Assembly (NCBI GenBank): GCA_052035235.1
Contig: JBPOHT010000043.1
Span: 1-64,000, forward strand
Source: Solimonas_A sp052035235
GTDB lineage: Bacteria > Pseudomonadota > Gammaproteobacteria > Nevskiales > Nevskiaceae
Reading direction: 5' to 3'
Length of the DNA stretch: 64,000 nt
Below, piece after piece: positions 26,016 through 35,481 of this stretch. Each line of letters begins with the position of its first letter. Within the stretch, counting starts at the first letter, position 1. The notes under the pieces were generated by a model. It made no database searches. It had not been told where the DNA came from and saw only the letters and a list, made by a program, of their open reading frames with translations. The position numbers were made by a program, and so were the translations under genes.

Positions 26016-26825
26016 CTAACCGAACAACTTCTTACCGCGCTGTCGCACCCGCCGCTCCAGCGCCGCAGCCGGCGCACGCGTCGCGTTCACCAGCCACTCC
26101 CTCTGTTGCTTCGTCAGCCCCGGATGCTGCGGCAGCACATGCAGGTCATGGTGCAGGCCCAGCAGTTTGGTGAGTTCGTCCAGCGCCTTCGCCGCCACGG
26201 CAGGCTCTACCAGCAGGGGATCGAGCAGCGTCTGGATCGCTTCCAGGCGCTTGGCTCGCTTGCGCCATTCGTGCAGGGCCTCGGCGTCTCCGGCGATCAG
26301 GCACTGGAACGCCTTGCAGGCGCGCTTGCTGCTCTTGCGCTGACCGCGGCGCAGGTCGGCGGGCTTGAGCGGGGTGTCGGGCAGGGAGGCGATCATTTCG
26401 CGGGCCTGTTCGAGTGGTGCGCCCGCGGCGCCCAGGACGCGCCTGGAAGGCTTGCGTCGGCTCTCGGCCCGGCGTCGCAGTTGCTGGCCCAAGGCGCGCC
26501 AGTCGGCGGCGCGGATGTCGGCGGGGCGCTTCAGGCGGCCGAAGGTGTCCAGGGCCACGGCGGCTTCGCGGGAGCCTTCCAGGGCGTGGGCGGTGGCGCG
26601 CAGCAGGGCATTGAGTGCCTGCGCGCTGCGATCCGCGGCGGTGGGCAGCGGCAGGTCGCGCAGCAGGCGGGTGTAGGCGCGCAGGCGCTTGATGCTCTTG
26701 CGGGTCTGGTGCACGCCGCGGGCATCGCCGCGGCGCAGGGCGGCCTGGGCCCGCTCCAGCTCCTGCAGGGCCGCGAGGCGCAGGGCGGTCGCGGGTGGCA
26801 GGGCTGGATCGGGCCTGGGCTTCAT
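26016..26825 (-). CDS. CHAD domain protein
   Basis: 269 residues, Arg/Lys/His-rich helical domain: VHQTRKSIKRLRAYTRLLRD near the start and ALHEWRKRAKRLEAIQTLL later, the two characteristic H-x2-R-x3-K-R-x-R helices of CHAD. CHAD domains bind inorganic polyphosphate. No CYTH domain is fused. The ATG overlaps the stop of the GST-like gene in an ATGA, so the pair is translationally coupled. Function in this operon is not known. Confidence 0.88.
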   Translation of the reverse strand: MKPRPDPALPPATALRLAALQELERAQAALRRGDARGVHQTRKSIKRLRAYTRLLRDLPLPTAADRSAQALNALLRATAHALEGSREAAVALDTFGRLKRPADIRAADWRALGQQLRRRAESRRKPSRRVLGAAGAPLEQAREMIASLPDTPLKPADLRRGQRKSSKRACKAFQCLIAGDAEALHEWRKRAKRLEAIQTLLDPLLVEPAVAAKALDELTKLLGLHHDLHVLPQHPGLTKQQREWLVNATRAPAAALERRVRQRGKKLFG

Positions 26826-27595
26826 CCGGCGTAGGTCCGGTCCAGGTATTTCACGATGGCGGCCGATTCGTACATCTCGGTGCCGGTGTTCGGGTCGATC
26901 AGGTAGGGCAACTGCACCTGGCCGGTGCGCTCCAGCAGCAGCTTGCGGTTGCGGCTGGTGTCCTTGGGGCCCTTGAACAGCTTGTCGCGGAAGGACGGCG
27001 GACCCATGTCGCTCATGCGGGCCTTGCCGGTGTTGCGCAGCAGGTAGGGCAGCTCCAGCTCGCACAGCGTCTCGCGCGCCAGGCGCGAGTAGGGGCTGGA
27101 CTCGAAGCTGTACAGCTCCAGCGGCTTCTTCGGTGCCTTGGACACGCGCATCTTCAGGCCACGGGGGCCGCGCCAGGCGCGGGCGGCGGTGGCGGCCATG
27201 GAACCCGCCAGCACCAGGCGGCGGCGCAGGCCCTGCGGCTTGCGCACCGGTCCACCGTAGGTCTTGCCGAGGTAGGCGATGATGTCGGCCGCTTCGTAGA
27301 GCCGCGCGCCGGTGTTGGGGTCCACCAGGAAGGGATACTGCTGCTTGCCGCCCAGGGTCTGCACCTTGGGACGGAAGCGCCGGCCGTCCTTGGGGCAGGG
27401 GTAGATCATCGCGTCCAGGTCCAGCTCGGTCAGCGCTTCGCGCACCAGGCGGCAGTGCGGGCAGGCCTCGAACTCGTAGAGCTCCAGTGGCTTGGGCGGC
27501 AGCCGTTCCGCGGGGCGCTGCGTCATGCTGCCGCGCCAGGCGGCGAAGGTGCTGGCGAGGACCGAGGTGCCGACTTCGAGCGTGCGCTGGATCAT
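26822..27595 (-). CDS. Tandem GST N-terminal (thioredoxin-fold) domain protein
   Basis: 257 residues containing two copies of a glutaredoxin/GST-N fold. Copy 1 (about 37-115): LELYEFEACPHCRLVREALTE start, redox motif CPHC, YPFLVDPNTGARLYEAADI. Copy 2 (about 160-255): LELYSFESSPYSRLARETL with SPYS in place of CPHC, LPYLIDPNTGTEMYESAAI. Only the first copy keeps the Cys pair. No GST C-terminal helical domain. Similar duplicated proteins occur in cyanobacteria and plants. It starts 9 bp after the lipoprotein gene and overlaps CHAD. Confidence 0.88.
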   Translation of the reverse strand: MIQRTLEVGTSVLASTFAAWRGSMTQRPAERLPPKPLELYEFEACPHCRLVREALTELDLDAMIYPCPKDGRRFRPKVQTLGGKQQYPFLVDPNTGARLYEAADIIAYLGKTYGGPVRKPQGLRRRLVLAGSMAATAARAWRGPRGLKMRVSKAPKKPLELYSFESSPYSRLARETLCELELPYLLRNTGKARMSDMGPPSFRDKLFKGPKDTSRNRKLLLERTGQVQLPYLIDPNTGTEMYESAAIVKYLDRTYAG

Positions 27596-27604
27596 GAGGG
27601 GGAC

Positions 27605-28591
27605 TTAGGGCGTCGTGGCTTTGCGGCGGAACACCGAGAGGCGGTTGCCGATGGGGGAAACGTTGTCGCCGAGAATACCCTTCTCGGTGACCAGGATGTC
27701 GGTGGGGGCGAACAGCGGCGGCTGGCCCACGCGCACCTGGGACGGGAAGCTGAAGCTCAGCAGCGAGGTGCTGGAGACGACGCGGCCGTCGGCGCCCACC
27801 AGGCTGATCTGGCTGGTGCCGAAGCCGGCCACCAGGAAGGAATCGCGGACGATGCTGAAGTCGTCCGGCACCGTCAGTAGGCTTGCCACCTGGCGGCCCG
27901 CGCCGGCGCTGCCGTCGGGCTGGATGTCGTAGGCGCGGATCTCGGCCAGGCCGCCGAGGCCGGTGTTGCTGACGTAGATGGTGTTGCCGCTACGCTGCAC
28001 GCCGTTGGGGCCCAGCAGGCCCTGGCGGGTCCAGACCTCGTCGGTCACCACCTTCATGGGGTCGAGCGAGTCGAGCTTGAGGCGGCGCACCTGGGGGTTG
28101 GGCAGGGCATTGGTGGCCAGCGGGCCGTTGGCCAGGAACAGGGTGTTGTCCGGGCCGTCGGTCAGGCCGTTGGGCGCGGCGATGTCGTAGGTGTGGATCG
28201 GCTGCAGCTTGGGCTGTGCGGTGAGACGCGCGGCGTAAAGCTGCTTGTCGAAGCAGTTGGCGTAGAGCGTGTCGCGCTGGATGGCCAGGCCGGTGAAGTT
28301 GCAGCTGCCGTCCAGCAGTGGCGTGGCGACCCACTCCGTGCCGTTGCGCGTGATCTCGAAGACGTTGGTGCCGCCGGAGACGAACAGGCGGCCGTCGGCG
28401 GAGAACAGCAGGTTCTCGGCGTCGGGGATCGTCAGCAGCACGGTCTTCTCGCCGCAGCTGTTTTCCACGCAGAGCGTCGCCGGGTCCACCGTGCCGTTGC
28501 GGCCGTCGTCGCTGCTGCCGTCACCGCCGTCGCTGCTGCAGCCGACCAGCAGCAGGACGGCCGCCAGGGCCGCCCAGGTCTTGATCCTCAT
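27605..28591 (-). CDS. Beta-propeller lipoprotein
   Basis: 328 residues. Signal peptide with lipobox LLVGC, then an acidic Gly/Ser/Asp linker and a propeller of SMP-30/NHL-like repeats (LLFSADGRLFVSGGT, LAIQRDTLYANCFDKQLYAA, NTIYVSNTGLGGLAEIRAY). The chosen ATG has GAGGAG upstream; an in-frame extension reaching further upstream has no signal peptide and crosses a terminator. Probably attached to the periplasmic face of a membrane. Function unknown. First gene of a three-gene operon with GST-like and CHAD proteins. Confidence 0.82.
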   Translation of the reverse strand: MRIKTWAALAAVLLLVGCSSDGGDGSSDDGRNGTVDPATLCVENSCGEKTVLLTIPDAENLLFSADGRLFVSGGTNVFEITRNGTEWVATPLLDGSCNFTGLAIQRDTLYANCFDKQLYAARLTAQPKLQPIHTYDIAAPNGLTDGPDNTLFLANGPLATNALPNPQVRRLKLDSLDPMKVVTDEVWTRQGLLGPNGVQRSGNTIYVSNTGLGGLAEIRAYDIQPDGSAGAGRQVASLLTVPDDFSIVRDSFLVAGFGTSQISLVGADGRVVSSTSLLSFSFPSQVRVGQPPLFAPTDILVTEKGILGDNVSPIGNRLSVFRRKATTP

Positions 28592-28628
28592 CACCGCTCT
28601 CCTCGAGACATTCTGTTTTCTAGTAATG

Positions 28629-28660
28629 AAAAGGGGGCGGCCTCGCGGCCGCCCCCTTTT
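28629..28660 (-). terminator. Terminator downstream of the thiolase
   Basis: Perfect 14-bp stem AAAAGGGGGCGGCC / GGCCGCCCCCTTTT with a 4-nt loop, 20 bp after the thiolase stop. Symmetric, so it could also act on the plus strand. Confidence 0.88.
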
Positions 28661-28679
28661 CATGCCGCATCCGCGGTTT

Positions 28680-29864
<1,185 letters not shown>

Positions 29865-30009
29865 CGGAAGAAGATCCTGCCCTGTGTCTGGGCGCTGTGT
29901 CGGTTTATGGGGGGCGCATTATCGCATTGCCGCCCCCAGGCTGACTCACCCTCCCGGGTAGTCGTCCGTGACCAGGAGTGCGATGCCGAAAAATTCCCAT
30001 GGAATCCTA

Positions 30010-30275
30010 AGGGCCTGTTAACGCTATGAACATTGCTGCGATGCCACCAGATTTGCCGCCAGGCCAGACGCGAGGAGGGCACTTAGTGGGACTAAGTAAC
30101 CGACGAGCAACGCCGCATGGCGGCAAATCTGGTGGCACCCGGAGGGCGGGACCGTTTTGGCACATGGCGTTGTCCCGCCCCGCTCATGTACGTCTAGTAC
30201 ACCACGCGTGCCGGGACTTAGCCCTGTGCCAAAACGGTCTCCGTCGCAGCAATGTTCATAGTGTTAACAGGCCCT
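30010..30275. mobile_element. MITE-like element with 32-bp terminal inverted repeats and two internal hairpins
   Basis: The ends AGGGCCTGTTAAC...TTGCTGCGA (30010-30041) and their complement (30244-30275) match in 31 of 32 positions. Inside are two large hairpins. One has arms TGCCACCAGATTTGCCGCCA (30042-area) and its perfect complement ending at 30137, with ACTTAGT-GGG-ACTAAGT in the loop. The other has ACCGTTTTGGCACA and its complement, with TGTAC/GTACA in the loop. No coding frame of its own. TA or CTA borders both ends. It lies immediately before pncC. Confidence 0.8.
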
Positions 30276-30304
30276 AGAATAGCGGCCGGTTGACCGGTGC
30301 ACAC

Positions 30305-30796
30305 ATGTCCAGGCTCGTTGAACAGATTGCGGAACTCCTGCTGCGCCGTGGCGAGATGCTGGCCTGCGCCGAATCCTGCACCGGCGGCCTGATCGCCAAG
30401 ACCCTGACTGACCTGGCGGGCTCCTCCGCCTGGTTCGAGCGCGGCTTCGTCACCTATTCCAACCTCTCCAAGACCGAGCTGCTGGGCGTGCCGGAGGCCC
30501 TGCTGGCCGGGCATGGCGCGGTCAGCGGCCCGACTGTGGAGGCGATGGGGCAGGGCCTCATCCAGCGCACGCCGGCGCACTGGGGCATCTCGGTCAGCGG
30601 CGTGGCCGGCCCCTCCGGCGGCAGCCCGGCCAAGCCGGTGGGCACGGTCTGGATCGGCTGGTCGCGCCGCCAGCCGGACGGCGTGACGGCGGAGGCGCAG
30701 CACTTCCTGTTCGCCGGCGACCGCGAGGGCATCCGCGAGCAGGCCCTGCAGGTGGCCCTGGAAGGGCTGCTGCAGCGGCTGGAGTCGGCAGCATGA
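30305..30796 (+). CDS. pncC: Nicotinamide-nucleotide amidohydrolase (CinA C-terminal domain)
   Basis: 163 residues. Deamidates NMN to nicotinate mononucleotide in pyridine-nucleotide salvage. CinA C-terminal signature: LACAESCTGGLIAKTLTD, the following FVTYSNLSKTELLGV, and SGVAGPSGGSPAKPVGTVWIG. Stand-alone PncC without the competence-type N-terminal domain, as usual beside recA in gammaproteobacteria. No clear ribosome site; a TTG five codons earlier is possible. The gene ends in an ATGA overlap with thpR. The MITE-like element ends 29 bp upstream. Confidence 0.95.
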   Translation: MSRLVEQIAELLLRRGEMLACAESCTGGLIAKTLTDLAGSSAWFERGFVTYSNLSKTELLGVPEALLAGHGAVSGPTVEAMGQGLIQRTPAHWGISVSGVAGPSGGSPAKPVGTVWIGWSRRQPDGVTAEAQHFLFAGDREGIREQALQVALEGLLQRLESAA

Positions 30797-31386
30797 TGCG
30801 CGAGCTCAATCGCCTGTTCTTTGCGCTGTGGCCGGGTGAGGCCCAGCGTCGCGCCTGCGACGAGGCGGCCCGCGACCTGCGCCTGAAAATGCAGCCGGGC
30901 GGCTACCTGTCCAGCCCCGATCGCTACCACATCACCCTGCTGTTCCTGGGCGATACCGTCTCGCCGGAAACAGAAGCGGCGGCGTTGAAGGCCGCGGCCA
31001 AGGTCAGGGCGGCGCCGTTCGCCATGAACCTGGAGCTGGCGAGCAGCTTCCGCGCCAACAAGAAGATCCCCTGGTGGCTCGGCCCGCGCGAGACCCCGCC
31101 GGGGCTGACGCAGCTCTACGACCGACTCAACGAGGCGATGCTGGCGGCGCGGGTGCTGCCGGAGCGCATGAAGTTCGTGCCGCACCTGACGATCCTTCGC
31201 GACGCGCACCTGCCGCTGCCGGTGACGCCGATCAAGCCGGTGGCCTGGAACGTGGACGAGTTCGTGCTGCTGCGCAGCCGCCTGGACCAGAAGCCGATGA
31301 GCTACGAGATCCTGGGCCGTTGGCCGCTGGATGGCAGCGCCGCGCCGCCTCCACCCCCGTCGCAGGAGCAGCTGGGGCTGTTCTAG
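30793..31386 (+). CDS. thpR: RNA 2',3'-cyclic phosphodiesterase
   Basis: 197 residues of the 2H phosphoesterase (LigT-like) family with both H-x-T-x motifs: YHITLLFLG (about 50) and PHLTILRDA (about 135). It opens 2',3'-cyclic phosphates on RNA ends. GGAG lies 8 nt before the first ATG, which overlaps the pncC stop. A Pro-rich tail (APPPPPPSQEQLGLF) extends past the catalytic fold. Confidence 0.93.
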   Translation: MMRELNRLFFALWPGEAQRRACDEAARDLRLKMQPGGYLSSPDRYHITLLFLGDTVSPETEAAALKAAAKVRAAPFAMNLELASSFRANKKIPWWLGPRETPPGLTQLYDRLNEAMLAARVLPERMKFVPHLTILRDAHLPLPVTPIKPVAWNVDEFVLLRSRLDQKPMSYEILGRWPLDGSAAPPPPPSQEQLGLF

Positions 31387-31420
31387 TTCCGTCTTCGGTC
31401 GTCACGAATAAAAAGATTCT

Positions 31421-31612
31421 TCGCCAACCTGCGGGAAAGCCAGTAAGGCAGTACCCCTCTCCCTCCGGGAGAGGGGTAGGGGTGAGGGACGCCGGTCAAA
31501 GTGATCACCAGTGCTTGCTTCATGCGCGTCCCTCACCCGCGCCTGCGGCACGACCTCTCCCGCAGGGAGAGGCAAGACGTGAACGAAAAAGGAAGGCCCC
31601 GCAGGTTGGCGA
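31421..31612. repeat. Inverted-repeat block enclosing two facing CTCTCCC repeats
   Basis: TCGCCAACCTGCGGG (31421-31435) and its exact complement (31598-31612) frame about 160 bp. Inside, the CCCTCTCCC...GGGAGAGGGGTAGGGGTGAGGGAC repeat and a facing copy (GTCCCTCACCC...CTCTCCC) lie in inverted orientation. Non-coding; a composite palindrome some 190 bp long. Confidence 0.8.
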
Positions 31613-31617
31613 GCAAT

Positions 31618-31654
31618 AAAAAGGCCCGGGCGGATGATCCGCCCGGGCCTTTTT
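31618..31654 (-). terminator. Bidirectional terminator between thpR and the esterase gene
   Basis: Perfect 17-bp stem including A5/T5 ends (AAAAAGGCCCGGGCGGA and complement) with TGA loop; serves both converging genes. Confidence 0.93.
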
Positions 31655-31664
31655 CGTGAGGCTT

Positions 31665-32744
31665 TTAGGGCAGCGAGTACTGCTCGAAGAAGCTCCAGGC
31701 GGCCAGCGTGCCGCTGAAGTCGCGCGAGGTGCGGCCCAGGCCCACGGCGTAGGCGTCGTTGCCGTTCGGCCAGGTGTGGCCGCCGTCCTTGATCACGTAC
31801 ATCTCCACCGCGCCGCCCGAAGCGCAGCTGTCGTTGCGCAGCAGGGTGGTGGTGGTCTTGTCCTGGGTGTTGATGTCCGGCAGCGCCAGGCTGGTGACCT
31901 TGGAGCTGTCGCAGTTGTGGATGCCCATCCAGCGGTTCAGCGTGTCCGGGCCGGACAGCAGGGCCCAGGCGCTGGTGCGCGAGTAGGACACGCGGCTGTC
32001 GCTGGTGCCCAGCATGAAGGTCATCGGCACAGCGCGCGAGGGACTGCAGGCCTTGCTCTGGCCCTGCCACATGGTGGCGACGATCGAGGCGCCGGCGGCG
32101 ATCAGGTCCGGGCGCTCGCAGGCGAAGCGGGTGGTCATGAAGCCGCCGTTGGACATGCCGGCCATGTAGACGCGCTTGGCGTTGAGGCCGTGCTTGGCCA
32201 CGCTGGACTGGATCACCGTGGCCAGGAAGCCGACGTCGTCGGTCTTGCTGCTGCTGGTGGGGTCGGCGTTCCACTTCTTGCTGATGCCCTCGGGCACGAT
32301 CACCCAGGCGCCCTGGTCGCGGGCCAGCTCGCCGGCATAGGCCATGTTGGCGATGTCGGTACGGCTGCCGCCGTTGAAGTGCAGCAGCACCACCACCGGA
32401 GCCGGGGTCACCGAGGCGACCTTGGGCTTGATGAACAGCACCGTGCGGGCCTTGCCCTGGTGGGTGAAGGTCTCTTCAAAGCTCTCCGTGCCCTCGGTCG
32501 GGGCCAGGAACTGGCGCGACAGGTGCAGGAAGGACAGGCCCAGGCCGCGGCCGAGACCGCCGATCAGGCCCGAGCCCAGGTTGCCGAAGCCCTCACCCAG
32601 GCCGTCGCCGAGGCGGCCGAGGCCGTCAGCCCAGCCGTCGTAGATCGCACCCAGGTCGAGCGCCGCGGAGCTCACGCCCGGCGTAACGGCGACACAGCAG
32701 GCCAGCAAAGCAGCAGAAATCCGGCGCATGAACCCCATCCCCAT
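31665..32744 (-). CDS. Secreted PHB-depolymerase/LpqC-type esterase
   Basis: About 359 residues. Signal peptide RRISAALLACCVAVTPGVSSA, then a Gly/Leu/Asp repeat-like spacer (GWADGLGRLGDGLGEGFGN) and an alpha/beta-hydrolase. Nucleophile Ser in GMSNGGFMT, oxyanion region LLHFNGGS, and catalytic His in GGHTWPNG. It belongs to the esterase PHB depolymerase / feruloyl-esterase-like group; a related lipoprotein is encoded at 56182. Three in-frame ATGs within 16 bp (32744, 32738, 32729) make the exact start uncertain. Likely periplasmic or secreted. Confidence 0.85.
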   Translation of the reverse strand: MGMGFMRRISAALLACCVAVTPGVSSAALDLGAIYDGWADGLGRLGDGLGEGFGNLGSGLIGGLGRGLGLSFLHLSRQFLAPTEGTESFEETFTHQGKARTVLFIKPKVASVTPAPVVVLLHFNGGSRTDIANMAYAGELARDQGAWVIVPEGISKKWNADPTSSSKTDDVGFLATVIQSSVAKHGLNAKRVYMAGMSNGGFMTTRFACERPDLIAAGASIVATMWQGQSKACSPSRAVPMTFMLGTSDSRVSYSRTSAWALLSGPDTLNRWMGIHNCDSSKVTSLALPDINTQDKTTTTLLRNDSCASGGAVEMYVIKDGGHTWPNGNDAYAVGLGRTSRDFSGTLAAWSFFEQYSLP

Positions 32745-32777
32745 GAAAACCTGAACAATGCCCATATTGTAGACCCT

Positions 32778-32793
32778 GGCGGCGATCGCCGCC
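32778..32793. promoter_or_regulatory. Perfect 16-bp palindrome upstream of recA
   Basis: GGCGGCGATCGCCGCC between the divergent esterase and recA genes, about 100 bp before recA. It may be an operator; it is not similar to the CTGT-N8-ACAG SOS box. GATAAT at 32841-32846 is a possible recA -10 element. Confidence 0.4.
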
Positions 32794-32889
32794 GTGACGT
32801 GGTATACGCTCCCCTGTCGTCCCACGCCGCCGGTCGCTGTGGGATAATTGCCTACGCTGATTTATCTACTGCCCCGAGCCCCGAACGCC

Positions 32890-33948
32890 ATGGATCCGAA
32901 CCGCCAGAAAGCCCTAGAAGCCGCCCTATCCCAGATCGAGAAGCAGTTCGGCAAGGGCGCCATCATGAAGATGACGCCGGGCGAAGGCCCCAAGGACGTC
33001 GAGGTCATTTCCACCGGCTCGTTGACCCTGGACATGGCCCTGGGCATCGGCGGCCTGCCGCGCGGCCGCGTCGTGGAAATCTACGGCCCTGAATCCTCGG
33101 GCAAGACGACCCTGACCCTGCACGCCGTAGCCGAGTGCCAGAAGGCCGGCGGCGTTGCCGCCTTCATCGACGCCGAGCACGCCCTGGACGTGGGCTACGC
33201 CCAGAAGCTGGGCGTGAAGATCGACGAACTGGTGATCTCGCAGCCGGACACCGGCGAGCAGGCACTGGAAATCTGCGACATGCTGGTGCGCTCCAACAGC
33301 GTCGACATCATCGTCATCGACTCCGTGGCGGCCCTGGTGCCCAAGGCGGAAATCGAGGGCGAGATGGGCGATTCCAGCGTCGGCGTGCAGGCCCGCCTGA
33401 TGTCGCAGGCGCTGCGCAAGCTCACCGGCAACATCTCGCGCTCCAAGTGCATGGTGGTCTTCATCAACCAGATCCGCATGAAGATCGGCGTGATGTATGG
33501 CTCGCCGGAAACCACCACGGGCGGCAACGCGCTGAAGTTCTACTCCTCGGTGCGCCTGGACATCCGCCGCACCGGTGCGATCAAGAAGGGCGAAGAGGTC
33601 ATCGGCAACGAGACCCGCGTCAAGATCGTCAAGAACAAGATGGCGCCGCCGTTCCGCGAGGCCCACTTCGAGATCCTCTACAACGAGGGCATCTCCAAGC
33701 TCGGCGAGCTGATCGACCTGGGCGTGGACAACGGCCTGGTCGACAAGTCCGGCGCCTGGTTCGCCTACGAGGGCAACAAGATCGGACAGGGCAAGGACAA
33801 CGCGCGCACCTACCTGCGCGAGAACCCCGAGATCGCCGCCAAGCTGGAAGCCTCCATCCGCGAGAAGCTGGCCCCGCCGAAGGTGGTGATCGCAGCCTCC
33901 GCACCTGCTGCCGCCCCGGCTCCGGCCAGCGGCAAGGCCGCCAAGTAA
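32890..33948 (+). CDS. recA: Recombinase RecA
   Basis: 352 residues. DNA strand exchange, homologous recombination and LexA co-protease. Walker A GPESSGKTTL, Walker B IIVIDSVAALVP, the L2 loop GVMYGSPETTTGGNALKF and the invariant NQIRMKIG are intact. The ATG chosen gives the normal N-terminus MDPNRQKALEAALSQIEKQF; a TTG 14 codons upstream would add an atypical extension. Ala/Pro-rich C-terminus ends in Lys instead of the usual acidic tail. recX follows after 9 bp. Confidence 0.99.
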   Translation: MDPNRQKALEAALSQIEKQFGKGAIMKMTPGEGPKDVEVISTGSLTLDMALGIGGLPRGRVVEIYGPESSGKTTLTLHAVAECQKAGGVAAFIDAEHALDVGYAQKLGVKIDELVISQPDTGEQALEICDMLVRSNSVDIIVIDSVAALVPKAEIEGEMGDSSVGVQARLMSQALRKLTGNISRSKCMVVFINQIRMKIGVMYGSPETTTGGNALKFYSSVRLDIRRTGAIKKGEEVIGNETRVKIVKNKMAPPFREAHFEILYNEGISKLGELIDLGVDNGLVDKSGAWFAYEGNKIGQGKDNARTYLRENPEIAAKLEASIREKLAPPKVVIAASAPAAAPAPASGKAAK

Positions 33949-33957
33949 TCAGCGGGG

Positions 33958-34452
33958 ATGCGCGGAGGCAACAAGCCGCGCAAACCCCTGGACGCCGCCG
34001 GCGCCCGCGACTCTGCGTTGCGGGCGCTCGGCCGGCGCGAACATTCCGCTGCCGAGCTCCAGGCCAAGTTGAAGCGCCGGGGGCTCGAGACCGACGTCGC
34101 CGCCGAGGTGGTGGGCGACCTGTCGGAACGCGGCTGGCAGTCCGACTCCCGTTATGCCGAGATGCTGCTACGCAACCGCGTGCAGCAGGGCTACGGCCGC
34201 CTGCGCATCCTGGCGGAGCTGGAGGCGGCGCGGGTGCCGCGCGAACAGATAACCGCCGCCCTGGCGGCGGCGGACTGTGACTGGACGGAGCTGGCCTGCG
34301 CGCTGCAGCGCCGGCGTTTCGGCGGCCCGCCCGCGGGCGCCGCCGAATGGCAGAAGCAGTACCGTTTCCTGGCCGGGCGGGGCTTCGAGTCCGGCGCGAT
34401 ACGCGCTTCCCTCAGGGGCGGGGCGCAGGAGCCGGAGACAGACCCGGAGTAG
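33958..34452 (+). CDS. recX: Regulatory protein RecX
   Basis: 164 residues, all-helical RecX pattern: ALRALGRREHSAAELQAKL, GWQSDSRYAEMLLRNRVQQGYGRLRI, and a final repeat KQYRFLAGRGFESGAIRASL. Inhibits RecA filament growth. Directly behind recA, probably by read-through. The last 41 bp overlap the 3' end of the convergent patatin gene. Confidence 0.95.
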   Translation: MRGGNKPRKPLDAAGARDSALRALGRREHSAAELQAKLKRRGLETDVAAEVVGDLSERGWQSDSRYAEMLLRNRVQQGYGRLRILAELEAARVPREQITAALAAADCDWTELACALQRRRFGGPPAGAAEWQKQYRFLAGRGFESGAIRASLRGGAQEPETDPE

Positions 34453-35407
34453 TCGTCACCGGGGTCGGCGAGACGGCCGGCACCGGGGCGGGCACCACCG
34501 GTGGCGCCATGCGCGCCGCCAGCTTGTCGCGGATCTGCGGCATCGCCGCCAGCGCGGCGCGCTCGCCCTGCAGGATCGCCATCTGCTTGCTCTCGAAATC
34601 GGTGGCCGTGATGCGGCCCAGTTCCGGCTTGATGATGATGTCGGCCTGCGGCAGTTCCGCTGCACGGATCGACTGGCCCATGATGTCGAAGGTGCGCATC
34701 AGCACGTCGAACTTGCCCTCGCTGGCGGTGCCGGCGGGCGGGGTGGAGACGTCCACCGCGATAATGAAGGTGGCGCCCATCTGGCGGGCGTAACGGATCG
34801 GCACCGGGCTGACCAGGCCGCCGTCCACGTATTCATGCCCGCCGATCTGCACCGGCTGGAACACCCCCGGCACGGAAGACGAGGCGCGCACCGCCTGGCC
34901 CAGGTTGCCGCGCTGGAACAACACGCCCTCGCCGCTGTCGAGCCGCGCCGCCACGCAGGCGAAGGGAATCTTCAGCTTCTCGATTGGCTTCTGCTTGACC
35001 GCGTTGTTGATGAAGTTCTGCAGCGCCTCGCCGCGGATCAGGCCCTTGCCGAACATCGACCAGTCGGCGACGGTCGCCCGATCCAGTGCGAAGGCCATCT
35101 CCTGCAGGTCGAAGCCGTTGAAGCCGGCGGCGTAGAGCGCGCCGGCCACGCTGCCGGCGCTGGTGCCCACCACCATGTCGGGCTTCAGGCCTTGGGCGTC
35201 CAGCATCTTCAGCACGCCCACGTGGGCGAATCCGCGCGCGCCGCCGCCGCCGAGCACCAGCGCCACCTTGGGCGGCGGGGGCGGGGGAGGCGGCGGAGGG
35301 GGCTGTTCCACCACCGGGGGCGGGATGGGGGCGGGCGTGTTGCAGCCCGCCAGCGACAGCAGCAGGGCGAGGCCGAGACCGCGCAGCAGGAAGGGCAGGG
35401 AATTCAT
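34412..35407 (-). CDS. Patatin-like phospholipase lipoprotein (RssA/NTE-like)
   Basis: 331 residues. Signal peptide with lipobox LSLAGC, then a linker with an uninterrupted run of 11 prolines, then a patatin domain: oxyanion GGGGARGFAHVG, nucleophile GTSAGSVAGAL, and catalytic Asp in EYVDGGLVSPVP. A Pro/Ala/Val-rich tail closes the protein. A lipid acyl hydrolase anchored at the outer membrane or periplasmic face is expected. It converges on and overlaps recX. Confidence 0.9.
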   Translation of the reverse strand: MNSLPFLLRGLGLALLLSLAGCNTPAPIPPPVVEQPPPPPPPPPPPKVALVLGGGGARGFAHVGVLKMLDAQGLKPDMVVGTSAGSVAGALYAAGFNGFDLQEMAFALDRATVADWSMFGKGLIRGEALQNFINNAVKQKPIEKLKIPFACVAARLDSGEGVLFQRGNLGQAVRASSSVPGVFQPVQIGGHEYVDGGLVSPVPIRYARQMGATFIIAVDVSTPPAGTASEGKFDVLMRTFDIMGQSIRAAELPQADIIIKPELGRITATDFESKQMAILQGERAALAAMPQIRDKLAARMAPPVVPAPVPAVSPTPVTTTPGLSPAPAPRP

Positions 35408-35481
35408 GGGGGCATTTTAGGCAAGACGGCGTGAAGTTGCCGTGGCGGGCCAGGATCAGACACGGAATATGCCGGGACTGT

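Noticed and set aside
32848..32889. N-terminal extension of RecA from a TTG
   Set aside because: RecA N-terminus is conserved from MDPNRQKALEAAL; the extension is unlike the family.
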